A stretch of 64,000 nt of DNA from Ichthyophonus hoferi (Eukaryota; Opisthokonta; Ichthyosporea; Ichthyophonida; Ichthyophonidae): contig NAOQ01000037.1 of NCBI GenBank assembly GCA_002751075.1, positions 49,477 through 113,476 on the forward strand. Direction: 5' to 3'. The number at the start of each line of letters is the position of its first letter. Position 1 is the stretch's first letter. Below the pieces are notes generated by a model. It was not told the origin of the DNA, made no database searches, and worked only from the letters and a program-made list of their open reading frames with translations. A program made the position numbers and the translations under genes. This document shows positions 11,973 through 26,300 of this stretch, in pieces.

Positions 11973-13920
11973 CTTAAGTTTCATGAAATCGTAGCTATCA
12001 TGTATATACAGTCCGTGTAGAAGACATATCGTTTGTAACAATTCACTCGTAAGAATATAATATAATTAGGCAAGAAATAATGTAATTCGATATGTAATAA
12101 TAATTATAGAGTAAGCCAAAATTAGGAATTTTTAAAACAAAGGACACAGATATCTTTTGTATAGGGGTTTTTTTAATATATATATTTTTATAAAAAATTA
12201 TCTATCATTTTTACTGAGAATAAATGCTTCAAACAAAGAGAACAAAGATCCCATGTGTTGTGCCCGCCTACGTAATAGCAGTTATCACTTTGTAATAACA
12301 GTATAATGGTTAGTAAGGACAACTTTGCTTTGCTATTTTTATCATCTTAAATTCAAAAAAATTAAGCAAATAAAACTAAGTAAATGTAGATAATTTTTAC
12401 TAGTGTTAATAGTAATTATTATTCATAGATGAACATGGTTTTATCACATATTTCTTATAATAATTTTGCACACTTTTCAGTGCATAAACAGGCGAAGGCC
12501 TTCCAATCATATTATTGATTGATATAGCCAATGAGTCGGGTTGGCTTTGGGTAAATTATCGCGTTGTATTGGAGAGTCATGACATCAAAAGGCTATAAAG
12601 AATGGTCCTCACTATATTTTATTTTGACGTCATGTCATCTTTAATTCAAGCCAAGAAAGGTATGTACACGATGTAATTGATCTATCGTTATAACCACGAC
12701 TTCTAAAACGATACACAATTTACTAATTAATGCAACTTGAGCATATAAACGATACCAAAAACAATATGTGTATAGTCTATTAAAATGTATGAAAATACCT
12801 AAACATATTTACATGTATATTCGCATTTTTAGAACTACGTTTACACTAATATCCATATGTTTTCATTTACCTGTATAGATGCCATATAACCACATGAGAC
12901 TTACATATGGTGGGCATTAATCGGAAAATGGGCTCATCTAGTTAAGCTTCATTTAGAAAGCATTGTTAAAAGAATATAGATATTGTAGATAGATGCATAT
13001 TGTATATACAATTACAAAATAAACAGTAATCTTACTCACTGGAATGTGGTTTGTATCATCTGAGAAGGAGTTGATATGAAATGCAATCATTTTCACTGGA
13101 TCGAAAAGATAAATTTATCCAATGATATCATTGCACTCCAATTCAATAATATATTTGCCTTATTTTTATTGGCATAATATCTATGCCATCAACTATCCAA
13201 TAAAATCACATTCACAACTTTGGTTAAAAGAGTAGAGTCATAATTGATTAATTGGATCATGTGATAGGCTAGGAAATACATAACCCTGTAACACTAAAAG
13301 TAATTTTATATTAGGGGGTTATCCATAGAGGCAATTACTTTCAGTAGTTTGATTGATAGCAACCAATACAACAGTAATTAACTCAAGAAAACACCAGAAA
13401 TATATTACAGTAATGCAATTCAAATTAAACAGGTAGTAATTAACAACAATTATATGCAATGGCTTAGTAAGTAATGGTATATGGACTGGTCTGATATTGT
13501 TCTATTCTTAACGATTGAACTGGGAAGCAGATAATCAGTCTGGAGTTTCTTATTTCCAATAACGTTATTTACATGTTTTTATTAAAAAAAAATCCACAAC
13601 GAATAACATTATGAAGAAAGTAAGAAAAAATAGAATGAGAAACGTTCCCTATATAGTTATAAAGACCACACTGCCAACAGAACTAGTGAAAACAAAGTAC
13701 AAATTTTGCATACCCATGACTTTCAAAGATATTTCAAGGATTCTCTGCCAGGAGCTGAGATAGTGGTACATGTCTGCAAAGTCTCAAACCCACCCGCATT
13801 ATATCCTGCTATCCCATATAGTTAGTAGTCTGTCTAATTTATCTGTTTATATGATTAGGTAGCAGCAGAGTACTAAAACAACACAATTTTTTTAACAACT
13901 TGGTTTTTATTATTACAAAA
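11973..13920. other. Intergenic, no gene seen
   Basis: AT-rich sequence with no supportable exon. An AATAAA near 12219 may be the cyclin polyadenylation signal (about 250 bp after its stop). Confidence 0.45.
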
Positions 13921-13929
13921 GTCAATTAT

Positions 13930-14640
13930 AGAAAGTAGTTTGACCCACATATCACCTTAGCCACCAGCTGCCAGACACCAGATGCCAGAGCCTACAACCA
14001 AGCCAGAGCCGAGCCAGAGCAAGCAGGAACATTTAACATACAGATTAGTCAACTGTCTTCCATTTTTTCCATTGGGTGTCGTGCCGCAATCCCTTCTGAA
14101 TGCCATCAGGAATTATCTGCTTCATTTAAAGCCACAAGCCTACAACTAAGTAGTCATCCTGTTAAGGATCTTTTCAGATTCCTTTTTTATGTTTTTATGC
14201 CCTAGGTGAAATAATCTAACTAGGCCAAGGGGGAGTGTTAAAACAGGAATATTTAATTAATTCGAGTATTTTTTTTAAAACTATAAACATTTAATATTAG
14301 TAGCAACTATTATTACTTATGCAGCTTGGCAAATCAGCTAGTGCAATCTATTGGTGTTAAACGGCAATCCAAGGATCTATCAAAATTGAACCAGCCAATG
14401 ATGGAGATTTGCAACTATATTATGAGCCATTTCAGGTCATGTTTTTGGGGTCCAGATAGCACATTGCTTAGACATCCTGCCTAAGACAAATCCTGCTGAC
14501 TTATATAATTTAATTATAAAAATGTATTAGCATATCCGTACTCCATGAATGCAAAGGGATACATTAAAATGCCCCTTAATTCAGTATTCTCTCTCCATCT
14601 AAACAAATATAGTTCACAGAAACGCTCAGTATCTCTACTT
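13930..14640 (+). mobile_element. Fossil LTR element end, family 2, copy A
   Basis: The string ggccaagggggagtgttaaa at about 14223 has the classic form of a Copia polypurine tract followed by an LTR starting TGTTA. The LTR would run from about 14236 towards 14640. The sequence before it (from about 13950, with the CCAGAGCC-rich stretch) and after it matches, in reverse complement, the region 52.3-53.06 kb. Shared blocks include aatgccatcaggaattatc, gtgttaaacgg and gaaccagccaatg. It is broken and old; no coding part can be read. Confidence 0.65.
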
Positions 14641-15890
14641 ATTTTTCCCAACAGAGGTCATTGAGGGGAGTTCATGGCTGCATGGACTGACTTGGGTACA
14701 ACTTGACCATATTGATTGGCTTCAATGGCTAGATATGTTGTATGTGTTGAGGTAAAATCTGGTTGTCATCTCCTCTAGCTCCTCATTTTCAATCTTCCTT
14801 GAGTCCTCAATATTCTTATGTCTATGTTCCTCACTCAACTCCCTCTGAGTTGACATACCTCACTCCATTTCCATAGGAGAAATCTTCTTAGGAAATGAAC
14901 ATGGAATCAGCTACACCAAGTGGGCTGAGTGCATCAGAGACAAAATATAAGTTTCCATGTGTCTATAGGCTATAGAGGATGAGCCTACTCTCTAACAACT
15001 GCAGAACCTAACCAGAGTGTCTTCACAAGAAACAAAAGCTAGTCCCTATTTATATATTTTTATGCATCAGCATCAACGGAGCAATGCTTGATAACAGGTT
15101 GAAAGAAAAATCATTTTGGGTTCTATAGGTGTAGAAGGATGAAAAGCTAATTTAATGGAAAAGATACGGCACAGCAGACTACTTACATGATGTAATATTT
15201 GGAAACATCTTTGAAACCTACAGAAAGTGGTAGTGGATATATTGTGAGAGTAGTGGCTGCCAGAAAAAAACCTTAAAGAAACAGTCATGGAGCAGCATGA
15301 CCAAGCTGTGGTTACAAAGATGGTCTTTGACCTGCAGTCAACATGATATGGAGGCCAAGTCAGAGTTTTCCATCAGGTTACCCAAGGCTGTGGTACACTG
15401 AATTTTTTATATTAAAGTTAAGGTTACACACATCAAGCTGGAATCAATTAGGAAGAATGGGAATCAACTAAATTTGAAGGAGAGATGCCAACACAGACCT
15501 ACTGTGGGGTTCTACAACAATGGGTCGGCAATACGTGGCATATACCAGGGAGTACACTCAATGATTCAGTGTCTTCTCATACAGAGATTCAACAAGCTCA
15601 AAATTGGTACCCATTACCAATCAGGCCATGAAAGTGAAGGTCCAAGATCCCCAAGGAAGGAGAAAGGACGCCCTGAGGAACACAAGACTAACTATCATCC
15701 AAGGGAAAAGGAGGTTGGCAATTTTCTACACTACAAGATAAAAAAGAAGAAGTACAGCACAACTTATACGGTGGGAGAAAAGACCTCATATGTAGCCACA
15801 GGGTAATGTAAATAAAGAGGGCTTTGAGGGAGCAGAGCTACATGCAGGGTTTGTACTAGACAGTGATTCATCAAGGCGCTTTTATTTCAG
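14640..15890. mobile_element. Degenerate, less AT-rich region, probable retroelement relic
   Basis: Base composition here is visibly less AT-rich than the surroundings, and several frames are open for 60-110 codons without matching a host protein. The plus-strand stretch 15474-15806 contains the densest coding-like sequence but I recognise no domain. It sits between two LTR-like regions, so a decayed internal part of an old retroelement is the simplest reading. Confidence 0.4.
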
Positions 15891-15899
15891 AAAAGAGGA

Positions 15900-17850
15900 C
15901 TATTATTATTATCATTATTATTCCACAGCTGTCGGGATCTCAAATTATATAACTGATAGTGATTAATATTGCTGGACCAGTGTTAGTATTAGGCACGTGA
16001 TCAGATCTGTCTTTAAGGCACAGTTGTTGTGATAGAAGTTCTACAGAAGGCTCGTATGCCAACTCTCTAGATAACTGCTGTAGTAATAGTAAGCAGTTCT
16101 CTGAGTTCTGAACGAGCGAGAGATCTGGACACAATACCATATACGAGAGCCAGTGGTAGATTAGACAATGGTGTGCGCATACGAGATTTTCATATTTTGT
16201 TGTTATTGATACCGCGTATGTGTGAGCGGGTCCTTTATTATTGTTTTTTTCTTTTCTTTAGCATTTCGTTTTACCGCGGGTGTTATTTTTTGGTTAACAC
16301 CCGTAGAGCTGTGTTTTGTTCAATACTCTAAATGGGACCATTTATATATATTCTTATCGACTAATACTATTCATGAAAGATATCAGACCACTAGGAATGT
16401 CTAAAAATAGGATCAGACAAACAATCCTATTTCCGATAATCTTATAATACAGTATACTTATTTGATTGGCTCATTAGCCAATTCACTAATGTAAGTGCTT
16501 GCAAAAACTATGTATCGGCAAATCAATTTGAACTACGTGTTTCATTGAGAGTTAACGATCTTGTAACAGTTGCGGAATGTGATAGCCTCCTAACGCGGCA
16601 TTGTTCCTTTCTTCTGAAGTAGGCAGAAGCATATATCCTTTGCCACATCGCTCTAGTTGAGCATGTAGTGCAGGCTCCTGAGCATATATACTAATTAGGT
16701 AGGTTTCATATGTACTGTTTTTTTATATCCTGAGGCCAGCAATGCCCATAGGTCCCATATTGAACTCGCCGTGGTTAGTCTGTAGGGTTTCAGTGATCCA
16801 CGTAATCTTGGGGGAGGTGGAGGAGGAAATCCACCACTACCAGGTAGCCCTGTGACAATGACCAGTGAAGGGGTCCTGGTCCACCCGTGGGTGGGGCTGT
16901 CTGTTGCTGTTGATGTGTTGCCCATTCGGTGGCTAGAGTAGCCACTTGTTGTGCCGCCACCTTCTCAGTACATTCCCGTTAAAGATTGTGTTGAGTGGTG
17001 GCCAATTGCCTATTGACCTTTCCTATTATAAAAACATCTGATCGCACATGCTTTTAAATGCCTGTTCATGCTAGAGATTTCTCTCCTATTTTTTTTTTTT
17101 TTCAGCACCAGAGGTTAGACTTCTGGTTTTCTTCAGCTGCTTGGGTAAGTTGTATAGGCAAAAGCTGGAGCTGTTGCTCTAGTCATATACTCGTGACATT
17201 TGTTTCTTGTAAAAGGGTCTGAGGACCTTCTAGGAGAGGGTCCAAAAGAGGGTTAGTTTTCAAGGCTAAGTAATATTCAGTAGTCTCCAGTGTAGAGCAA
17301 TTTGCATGGCCATATTGGCTGTGTTGTCCAGCTGTAGATCCTCAGCCATGGTTTTATTAGCAGAGTGTCACATTGGTCATTTTAGAAGCCCATCAGCCCT
17401 GTTCAAAGTTGTTATATCTTTGTTAATCATACATTGTGTTTAGAACTGTGTTTATTATTAGTTGTTTCTGTTTTTATTTTTTATTCTTCCACGACATTTG
17501 TTTATCTTGGGTGCCAAGCATGGCTGTTCATCAATGCTAATGGGCCCGATTGTAAAGGTCCTTATTGACTAATACAATTCACAGAAGATCACGGAAACCA
17601 CTTGAATTATCTGTTCTTTCCCAGATGATCTAATGCCGTTGTATCCAAATTTGAACGGCTCTTCAGCTAATTTTCTCTTGTAATATTAGTGCTCATAAAA
17701 TGTATCGACCAATCAATTTACCTGAGTGGAAACGTTTTACAACTAATATTGGACCATTCATTTCATTATTTGTTTGTTGGCAGAACTTGGGCTAACGTAC
17801 ATGTTCATTTGGAATTGAACAGCCTTGCAACATATTTGTACCATAGCTCA
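15900..17850 (-). mobile_element. Fossil LTR retroelement with flanking LTR-like pieces
   Basis: Two repeat segments (about 15900-16600 and 17510-17850) share the block around atgtatcg-c-aatcaattt and flank a less AT-rich interior. On the minus strand the interior (about 17360 to 16690) contains remains of a gag-like reading region: MAEDLQLDNTANMAMQI near 17350, and a Pro/Gly-rich stretch with PPPPPPRLRG near 16800. The flanking repeats belong to the same dispersed family as 8870-9250, 43780-44450 and 53370-54110. The element is much shorter than a full LTR element, broken in several places and old. I cannot assign Copia or Gypsy from the interior alone; the shared LTR suggests Copia. Confidence 0.5.
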
Positions 17851-20800
17851 CAGTGTTGGATGTGCTAACGAGGACAGTCATGAATATTTCGGACACAAAG
17901 TTTATTTCAGATAGTTACGCCAAACAATGGAATTTAAAACTGTGTGGTAAAACCAAATTTGCACGAGTATAGACCCCTTAAAATGGTGTTTGGAACGATA
18001 ATCTTAATCTTCACTAATGAGAGGTTTGCAATGGCATATTGAAGCGTGATGACTGCACTTAATTTCTCCAACCATAGTTGGAGATCCTCATTATATCATT
18101 ATGATCAAATACAAATTCAAACATCATCGGGCCACCTTTACATAAACTTATCTGGCCGTTTAAAATTTATCTTTTAAATTTGCTTATAATTATTAAAGCC
18201 TATTGCATTTAAGATTGAATATATAGTGTCAGAATCGTCGCCGCTTATCATAAACTCTGCATCACTGTCAACTGACATGACATTTCTCTTCTTCACCAGA
18301 CTCTGGGCTTGTGGCTTGTGGTAATGTCAAAGTTCTCAAGCAGAATTCTTGAATTTTCCTCGTCTCTAGTATTGGAGGAGAACTGTACCCGTTATTTCTT
18401 TTCCTCTACGGATCCCAATTTAGGTGTAGTTGATGTGGTAGTCTTACGTTTGAATCGTGGGACAGAAGGAGTTTAAATATCTCTTCTCTTAACTGTCATT
18501 ACTACTACTTACAATGGACAAATAGTATGTACATAACTTTATTGTTATACACTGTAAAATCGGGATCCAGACCAAGTCTGTGATTGCTGGTTATATAGGT
18601 CAATACCAGTTGGTGATATGATAAACATTTGAGATAAGCATATGATCGAATAGGAGCTCAACCTAACTGTTATCTAGCATGTTAATCAGCAGCATATTGT
18701 GCAATGATTATTCAAAAGATCATTCTGGATGCTCTGTATCAGGTAAGTTATCATCAATCACTATGTGCGATTAGGTGCCAATGAAAAACACTACTTAAAA
18801 CCACAGTAAATTTACTTTCTAGACTGCACTAGATATCTAGTCCTAATTAACTATAATCAATGACATCATGTAATTAATTAATTATCATTAATTAACGTCT
18901 AACTCTTAATTGCCAATTGAAACCTCATTCTAAATGCTACTTAATATCTAGAGGTTCAATGCTACATAAACAGTAAGTATTTTTGTACATGACATCATAA
19001 AGTATTCAGCAAACACTTGTAGGGGCTGAAATACTTCAACATATAGTTACATTAATCTATGACGTTGAGTTTTAATTTGTTCTTCTTGTTTTACCTAGGT
19101 CAGAACTATTTTATGATAGAACAACAAATATGCTTATCAATTGATCAAGGAATATATCATACAGTATTAATAAGCACGTAATGACATGGCGCTAGATTTT
19201 ATCTAAAAGTTACCATAGATAATCCACTAACTACATCCTTGATACTTTTTCCAATCTACACTAGGATATTATTTCACTTTTCCTATCCACTTTAACAATA
19301 AAGGTTCTAATTTGCATAGGAGAAAGTGTGATTTCATGATTGGATGTCAGATTAGTTAATGATGTGAGCATAGGACCCTCATTCGTCCAAAGTGTTTGAC
19401 GGCTTGATCTCTGAGTGGGTATGGATGGAATTAAAAATTATTGACTATTTATTATTGGGTAAATAAGCAGAACTGGGATTTTGTTGCCTTATATATTTTT
19501 GATTTATACACACCACAAATGCCAAAGCATGTCAAAAATGGTATATACCAATTATGTAAACATTAAATTTTTTATATTTTGAACCTACCACCTTGAAATG
19601 GATAGAGGTCATGCAGTTTTTCGTTACAATAATTAGAATAATTAATTAAACTAACGACTATAATCCAATGGTTTGTATCTTTATTATCGAATTTTAAACC
19701 CTTCAATTAACCAAGAGTGCCTATATGTTTGGTGCAATATATATCTTCTAAAACAAAAAAACCCCAAAATGAGCATGTAAATGCATTACACGTTTAGTGT
19801 GCATTACTATAACTTCGCCTTTATACATTTATCATTTACTTTATAATAGACCTTAATTAAGAATGATATATATAGTCTTAATACATAATGCTGATATGCT
19901 TATATGAGTGAAAAAGGTAAACAGTCTTTTCATTTGGATTACACTTTTCAGTTTCACTTATAGGGCAATGTAGTGTAGTGTCCTATAGTACAGGAAGGTT
20001 AGTATAATGTAGGGCACAATAGTATGGCACTTCCAGTGGCACTACTAAAGGACTTTTCTCATACTTCAAAGGGTTAAATTCTATTGAAGCTTGGGTTAAA
20101 AGAGTAAGGTATTAAACTTTACTATGGTCACCATAGTTTAAGATAATCGTATATATATATCTATATATAGTTATCTTGTCTGACATCGATACACCAATTC
20201 AAGTGAATATCATGCTATACCCTGTCCAATATGCTTTCAGCCAATGGTGCAATCATTTTCTATCTTATTTAGCGTGATTAATGCATGGTAATATATGTTC
20301 CGTTGTACAACGGTTATGTGGGACTACTTGTGTTAAGTAGAGTAGAGGGCAAGAATTAAAAGTCAAACCTATACCTCAATGCATTTAAATCCAGTAATAC
20401 AAAGGTTATTTTAGGGGTTTAACTAATAATTTTATATAAAAATCGATTGTTTTGGACTTGTAAAAATGAAAAATTATCTTAAATATCAATCTGATTACAA
20501 TTATATCTCAATATTGTTCTTTAAATACAGTAATTATCAATCACATTTAATTTAAAAAATAAAATAAAAGTTCAAATATATTGACTAGTGGGCCATATAA
20601 AGGGGTAATAGCTACTAACTACTACTTTACACTATATCTAGTTCTAGAAAGCTATACTTTTATAAACTTTATTTTCTGCAAAACGTTATAATATGCTCTC
20701 TTACACAAATCATTGCACATTGGCCACAGATTAGTTAGATAAATTACTCCAATTAATATTAATTAATTAATTAATTATTGGTTACTTTAACTATAAGTGT

Positions 20801-20951
20801 TTAGCCACCAAGAAATTGCCATCCTCCCCATCTATATAAGTATAAATATGATATTATAGCCTAAAATAATCTAATATGTTTTTACAACGCAAAGCATAAA
20901 GGCTTTAGAACTACATACTACCTTTTCACACCCACACCCACATACATACGT

Positions 20952-20992
<41 letters not shown>

Positions 20993-21258
20993 TATATATA
21001 TACAATTGAATGACATAAACATTAGGGGAATGGTCAACCAGAACATTGACCCTACTTTCCTTCTATACTACAATAGTCATGCGATAAATTACAGAGCATT
21101 GTTACAACCACATTCACATAAACAGGAAAGAGGGCACTCATTGTATAGCAATCATGTCAATTACACCGTATCTTACAAAAAATAACATCAGATAATAAAA
21201 ATATAAAATATAAAATAATAATAAAAATAAACATTGCCATGCAGTAAACATAACAAAC
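17851..21258. other. No confirmed gene; probable 3' flank of the mannosidase gene
   Basis: The last exon or exons of the minus-strand mannosidase should lie here but I could not identify them. A stretch at 18180-18480 is coding-like on the minus strand (acidic and Ser/Asp-rich, e.g. VDSDAEFMISGDDSDTIY) but has no clear boundaries. The segment 18580-18830 is a diverged repeat of 56900-57060 (shared string ttctggatgct). A (CA)n tract lies at about 20952-20978. Confidence 0.4.
20952..20978. repeat. (AC)n microsatellite
   Basis: About 13 uninterrupted AC units followed by an AT-rich tail. Confidence 0.9.
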
Positions 21259-23311
21259 CATATAGCCATCCGAGTTAGCTGACAGAGATTTTTCAATGAT
21301 TGATATCACCCGGCCAATCACAGCAGGGTCAAACACATCATCTAGATCTATCGTGACATCTCTGGATAATGATTGGTCTTCATCTGTATGGTATGAGTAA
21401 ACCCATTGGTTCAAAAATAAGTTTCCCTTACATATATAATAATTTATATATAATACAATACATAAAGATGCTTTTATGGTGCGCTAAATATCATCGCCTA
21501 GTTTGGTGTGGCCCCAAATCGATGGTATCAAATTAGGGTTAATTAAGGTGATCCAAATCCATATTGTCTAATTAACGTTACATATGGCGGCCCAACCCAA
21601 ATCCCTACCCAATTCAATAATGTACCCTAATAGGAAAATACTCCATCATATTATGCCATATTTCATCATACTATATTATATTCTATTATACTACATTATA
21701 TTCTATCATGTTATAAAATATTTAATCATACAAAACAGTATCAAAAAGAAATTTTCAAATTGGTTTTGCTACATGCTAGTTCTAGTACCCAATTTGCTTT
21801 TTAATTAAGTAGGGATTTGTTTATACTAGATGGTTAATAAAACCACATTGTGATTGTCATTATTATCGCTTTAGAGAAATTACGCAACTAACCGTACATA
21901 TTGTACTATACCATACCATACCATACCATACCATACCATACCATATTATATTATATTATACTATACTATACTATACTATACTATACTATACTATACTATA
22001 TTAGACTCTCTTATACCATGCCATACTCTACTATGCTATATCAATACACACCTTTCTCGTATATATGTTCTATTCTTAATAGTATGGTAGACTGATCTAA
22101 TAATTTGAGAGTCATAATGTGAATGTTGGATGGCAGAGATCTGCAGAAAAATTACGAGACCAATCAATGTGATTGAATATATTAGATTAGTTGTAGTTGG
22201 CCATTGGATGCTTCAAAGCACGTAATTGTAACCTCTGGTGTTTATTGGATAAATTCATTATAATTATTTTCTTAATTTACACGGGTATTGCACCTGAAGA
22301 AAGGCAAGAAAGAAACAAGAAACCACCCGTAATAGTAATGATAATAATAATAATAATAATAATAACAATAATAATAACAATATAATAATAATAATAATNN
22401 NNNNNNNNNNNNNNNNNNNNNNNNNNNNNNNNNNNNNNNNNNNNNNNNNNNNNNNNNNNNNNNNNNNNNNNNNNNNNNNNNNNNNNNNNNNNNNNNNNNN
22501 NNNNNNNNNNNNNNNNNNNNNNNNNNNNNNNNNNNNNNNNNNNNNNNNNNNNNNNNNNNNNNNNNNNNNNNNNNNNNNNNNNNNNNNNNNNNNNNNNNNN
22601 NNNNNNNNNNNNNNNNNNNNNNNNNNNNNNNNNNNNNNNNNNNNNNNNNNNNNNNNNNNNNNNNNNNNNNNNNNNNNNNNNNNNNNNNNNNNNNNNNNNN
22701 NNNNNNNNNNNNNNNNNNNNNNNNNNNNNNNNNNNNNNNNNNNNNNNNNNNNNNNNNNNNNNNNNNNNNNNNNNNNNNNNNNNNNNNNNNNNNNNNNNNN
22801 NNNNNNNNNNNNNNNNNNNNNNNNNNNNNNNNNNNNNNNNNNNNNNNNNNNNNNNNNNNNNNNNNNNNNNNNNNNNNNNNNNNNNNNNNNNNNNNNNNNN
22901 NNNNNNNNNNNNNNNNNNNNNNNNNNNNNNNNNNNNNNNNNNNNNNNNNNNNNNNNNNNNNNNNNNNNNNNNNNNNNNNNNNNNNNNNNNNNNNNNNGCA
23001 TAAAATGATAACTATAATAGTAATAGAAATAATATATACAATAGTATATATAGTGATAATAAATGCACGAGTATATATACTACTTCCACCTAATTATACC
23101 TTCTAAGACCACTAAACGACATCAGTGGGAGAGGTTTTGAAGAAAAGGCCATTACGTAAGGATATGTTAAGCGCTGGGATAATGGACGATGCTTATTGGC
23201 TGATGACTCAGGGCTCTCCACCAATAAAAAATGAACCGTGCGAATAACAAGGCCACCTAATAGATTGGAAGGGAAGGGAAAAATAGTAAGTAATAGTAAT
23301 AGCAGCAGTAA

Positions 23312-23354
<43 letters not shown>

Positions 23355-26300
23355 AACCACATCAATAATAACAACACTAAGAACAACAACAATACTAACT
23401 ACAGTACTGTTTACTATATAGATACATGTCCATACTCGTACACAATGTCCGTAATAAGTATATTACCTGATTTAGATTGGCCTGGTTCATTGATTGGTTC
23501 CCCCACCCCCCTCCCATCGTCCTTCAGGGTTCTACGGTGAATCATGACTTCCATCTGTTGGATTTATATTAGAATGTAGCATATATTCTATTTATTTATT
23601 ATTATCTATTTTAATCAAATAGTAGAGATTTTATATCAAACCTACGTAATAATGATTAAGATTGAAATCAATTCCTGTATACTATATTGTATTGGGTATA
23701 CAGTTTGCTCCAAATTCAGTCTCACCGCATCACATATGTTTAGAGCCGTATAAATTAATCATTGTGTGGCTGCGACGACGCCTTCGGTGTTGCTTGCACT
23801 ATAGTCTGCTACCGGACATGCGTCATTGTCAAGGCAACGGCTTAAAATAAAGACAAGGTATATTAAGTTAACCATATATTTTATGGTTTCAACACTATCT
23901 ATAAAACAAGAGGGGGAGAAAGAGAGAAAAAACAAAACAAAGGAGATAGTTTAAAATAAGTATAGGTTCACGAATATAGACGCATTAAATATAATTTTAG
24001 AGATTAAATTTGCAAATATTTAAGATAAAAATAAATCAAATCAAAATTTCCAGACAAGCCAGATCTGACTAACTTATGGAAAACCAACCCCTGTGTTACA
24101 CGTATGGATTGGGAGAGGACTTTAAAAGGACTATTTTAAAATATAATACCATTTATCTACATGCCCAATATTATATTATATTATGTAGGTCTCCTCCTCC
24201 TCTCAGTCACTTTATTGGCTGTATGTCTTATAAGTAAACTGTACGCAAACATGCACGTTACATTGCTAGGGTAGGATGGAGAGCACTATCCTGGTTTGGT
24301 AGTGATAAACATCTTTGACAGTAATGATTATCATAACATTTAAATTAATTGTATATTAGTTATATGTTAAATGTATATAAATGGTATATTGATTACATAT
24401 TAATTATAAAGTAGTTATATACTAATTGTCTCTTAAATGTCATAGAAATGGTATATAAATGGTATATAAGTGGTATATTAAATATATAGTAAAACTTAAT
24501 TGCTATTAATCTGATTAATCTGTAGTATAATTCTATTCTGTGACCAGAAATGATTAGTGAAATAAAATTAGCTTTAATCGGGACCAATAAGATCATGCTG
24601 TATTGTGATCCAATCAGAAATGGCAAAAGGCTATTGACGGACAATTGGTATTATTAGACCATTATATTATTATGCTACCATACTATTATACTATATCCTA
24701 CTATATCATACTATAATATACTATATACTACCATATCATATTATATCAGACTATAGTATACTATATCCTGCTATATTTTCATGCAGTACACTATATCCTA
24801 CTATATCATGCATTCACTCACCTGTCCTTCCTGTAGACTAGTTCCTCCTACTGATCTATCTGTGACAATCGTTAATTGCTTATTGGTGCTATTTATATAC
24901 ATGCGGGTGTTGATTGGATAATAGTTTTGAGATACACTCTCCGTGCTGACCAATGGCCATGTAGAACGATAGTCAATGCGTCTCTGATTGGTGAATAAAA
25001 ATACATCAGAATATAATCACAAAATTCATCGGGTATAGGAATTAAAAGAAGGCAAAACACCAATAAAAACAAGAAAAAAAAACAAGGCACCAATATAATT
25101 AAGAAGATTAATAAAGCACCAATAAAAATAAGACATTTAACAAGGCAAACAGAGACATAAGGATATATATATATATTATATCATGTATGTAATACTGTAA
25201 TTAATCACACAAATGTATATAAACGTCCGTAAAAGGCCAATAAAACAGCATTTTAAAGTAAAACAAATAAATTTAAAATAAGAGGGAAAAAGAAAGAGTA
25301 TTTAGTTGCTGGCAGTAGAGTGGCTAATGCCAAAGGAAACATCACAACATCAAGTATAGTAAACAGGTGAGGTATAGTTGAAAATACACTAGTATGAAAG
25401 ACAGTACCATAGTCATAGGAATGGCAATAGGGTGCTGGTATATATGGCCAGTCTACTACGTACATATAGTATATGTATATGACAGATACAACCACCGTCC
25501 CTATAGTCCCTATAATCGTTAATACATATACCGCACTGTATATAAATACATATATACATACATGCATATATATATATATTGGCTATTACCTTCTGCATCT
25601 CTCTCCCGTTGGCATCAGTGTAAAACTCGTCTTTGGAGGCAATATCGGTAGAGTAGCGTGCAATGATCTATAGAAAAAAATATATATCATTGGCATTGGT
25701 GTCGATTATAACCTGTAAAGTAACTAATACCATTATGCTGTAGTTATTATCTCATGGCGGAGGGGTTATTATTGTCGATTTCAGTCTGTGTAGTAATTAT
25801 CTCATGCATGTTTAGGGTGGCAGCCGACTATTGCAAGCAGATAACTTAAGGTGAAAACTGCATAAACTTTATTCAGTATCACTACAGAATCAAGAGCCTC
25901 CAATCTGTCTAAGAGAGAACCATTTTATATTTTCTAAATATAGCATTCTATATATAGAATACTTCAGAACCCAGTCTTAATTAATTAGAAAATTATAACT
26001 ATAGTTACTTGGTCTACGTTGTATATATAGCTACATTTGAGAATTTACTAATCAGGGCTAGAGGTAATGCGCGATCGCATGTTTGTCGTAACTTTTACCT
26101 TTTTATGTGATGTGTTGCACTTGCACTGATCACTATTTAATAGTTAATTAATTGCAACCAGGTAGTTAATCAGTAATTAATCAATCTACCTATCCCCTCT
26201 ATCTTCTTAATTAACACAGAGGAATATACCATTGGATGCCTCAACAAGGATCCAATAGGCTGTTAAAACTCAAGGAAAAAAGGTTCTAACCTTACAAATA

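Noticed and set aside
20995-21075. Possible C-terminal mannosidase exon on the minus strand
   Set aside because: An acceptor and a short open stretch exist, but the peptide does not match the family's C-terminal motif (MEIRTF) and no stop is well placed.
23090-23540. Open frames with long Leu, Asn runs on both strands
   Set aside because: They come from the AAT microsatellite. Only the two parts that match mannosidase exons (23100-23256 and 23467-23554) are real.
24393-24644. Minus-strand frame of 83 codons in the mannosidase intron
   Set aside because: It matches no part of GH38 and is Ile/Tyr/Leu-rich like noise; the family segment expected here is fully covered by the exons on both sides.
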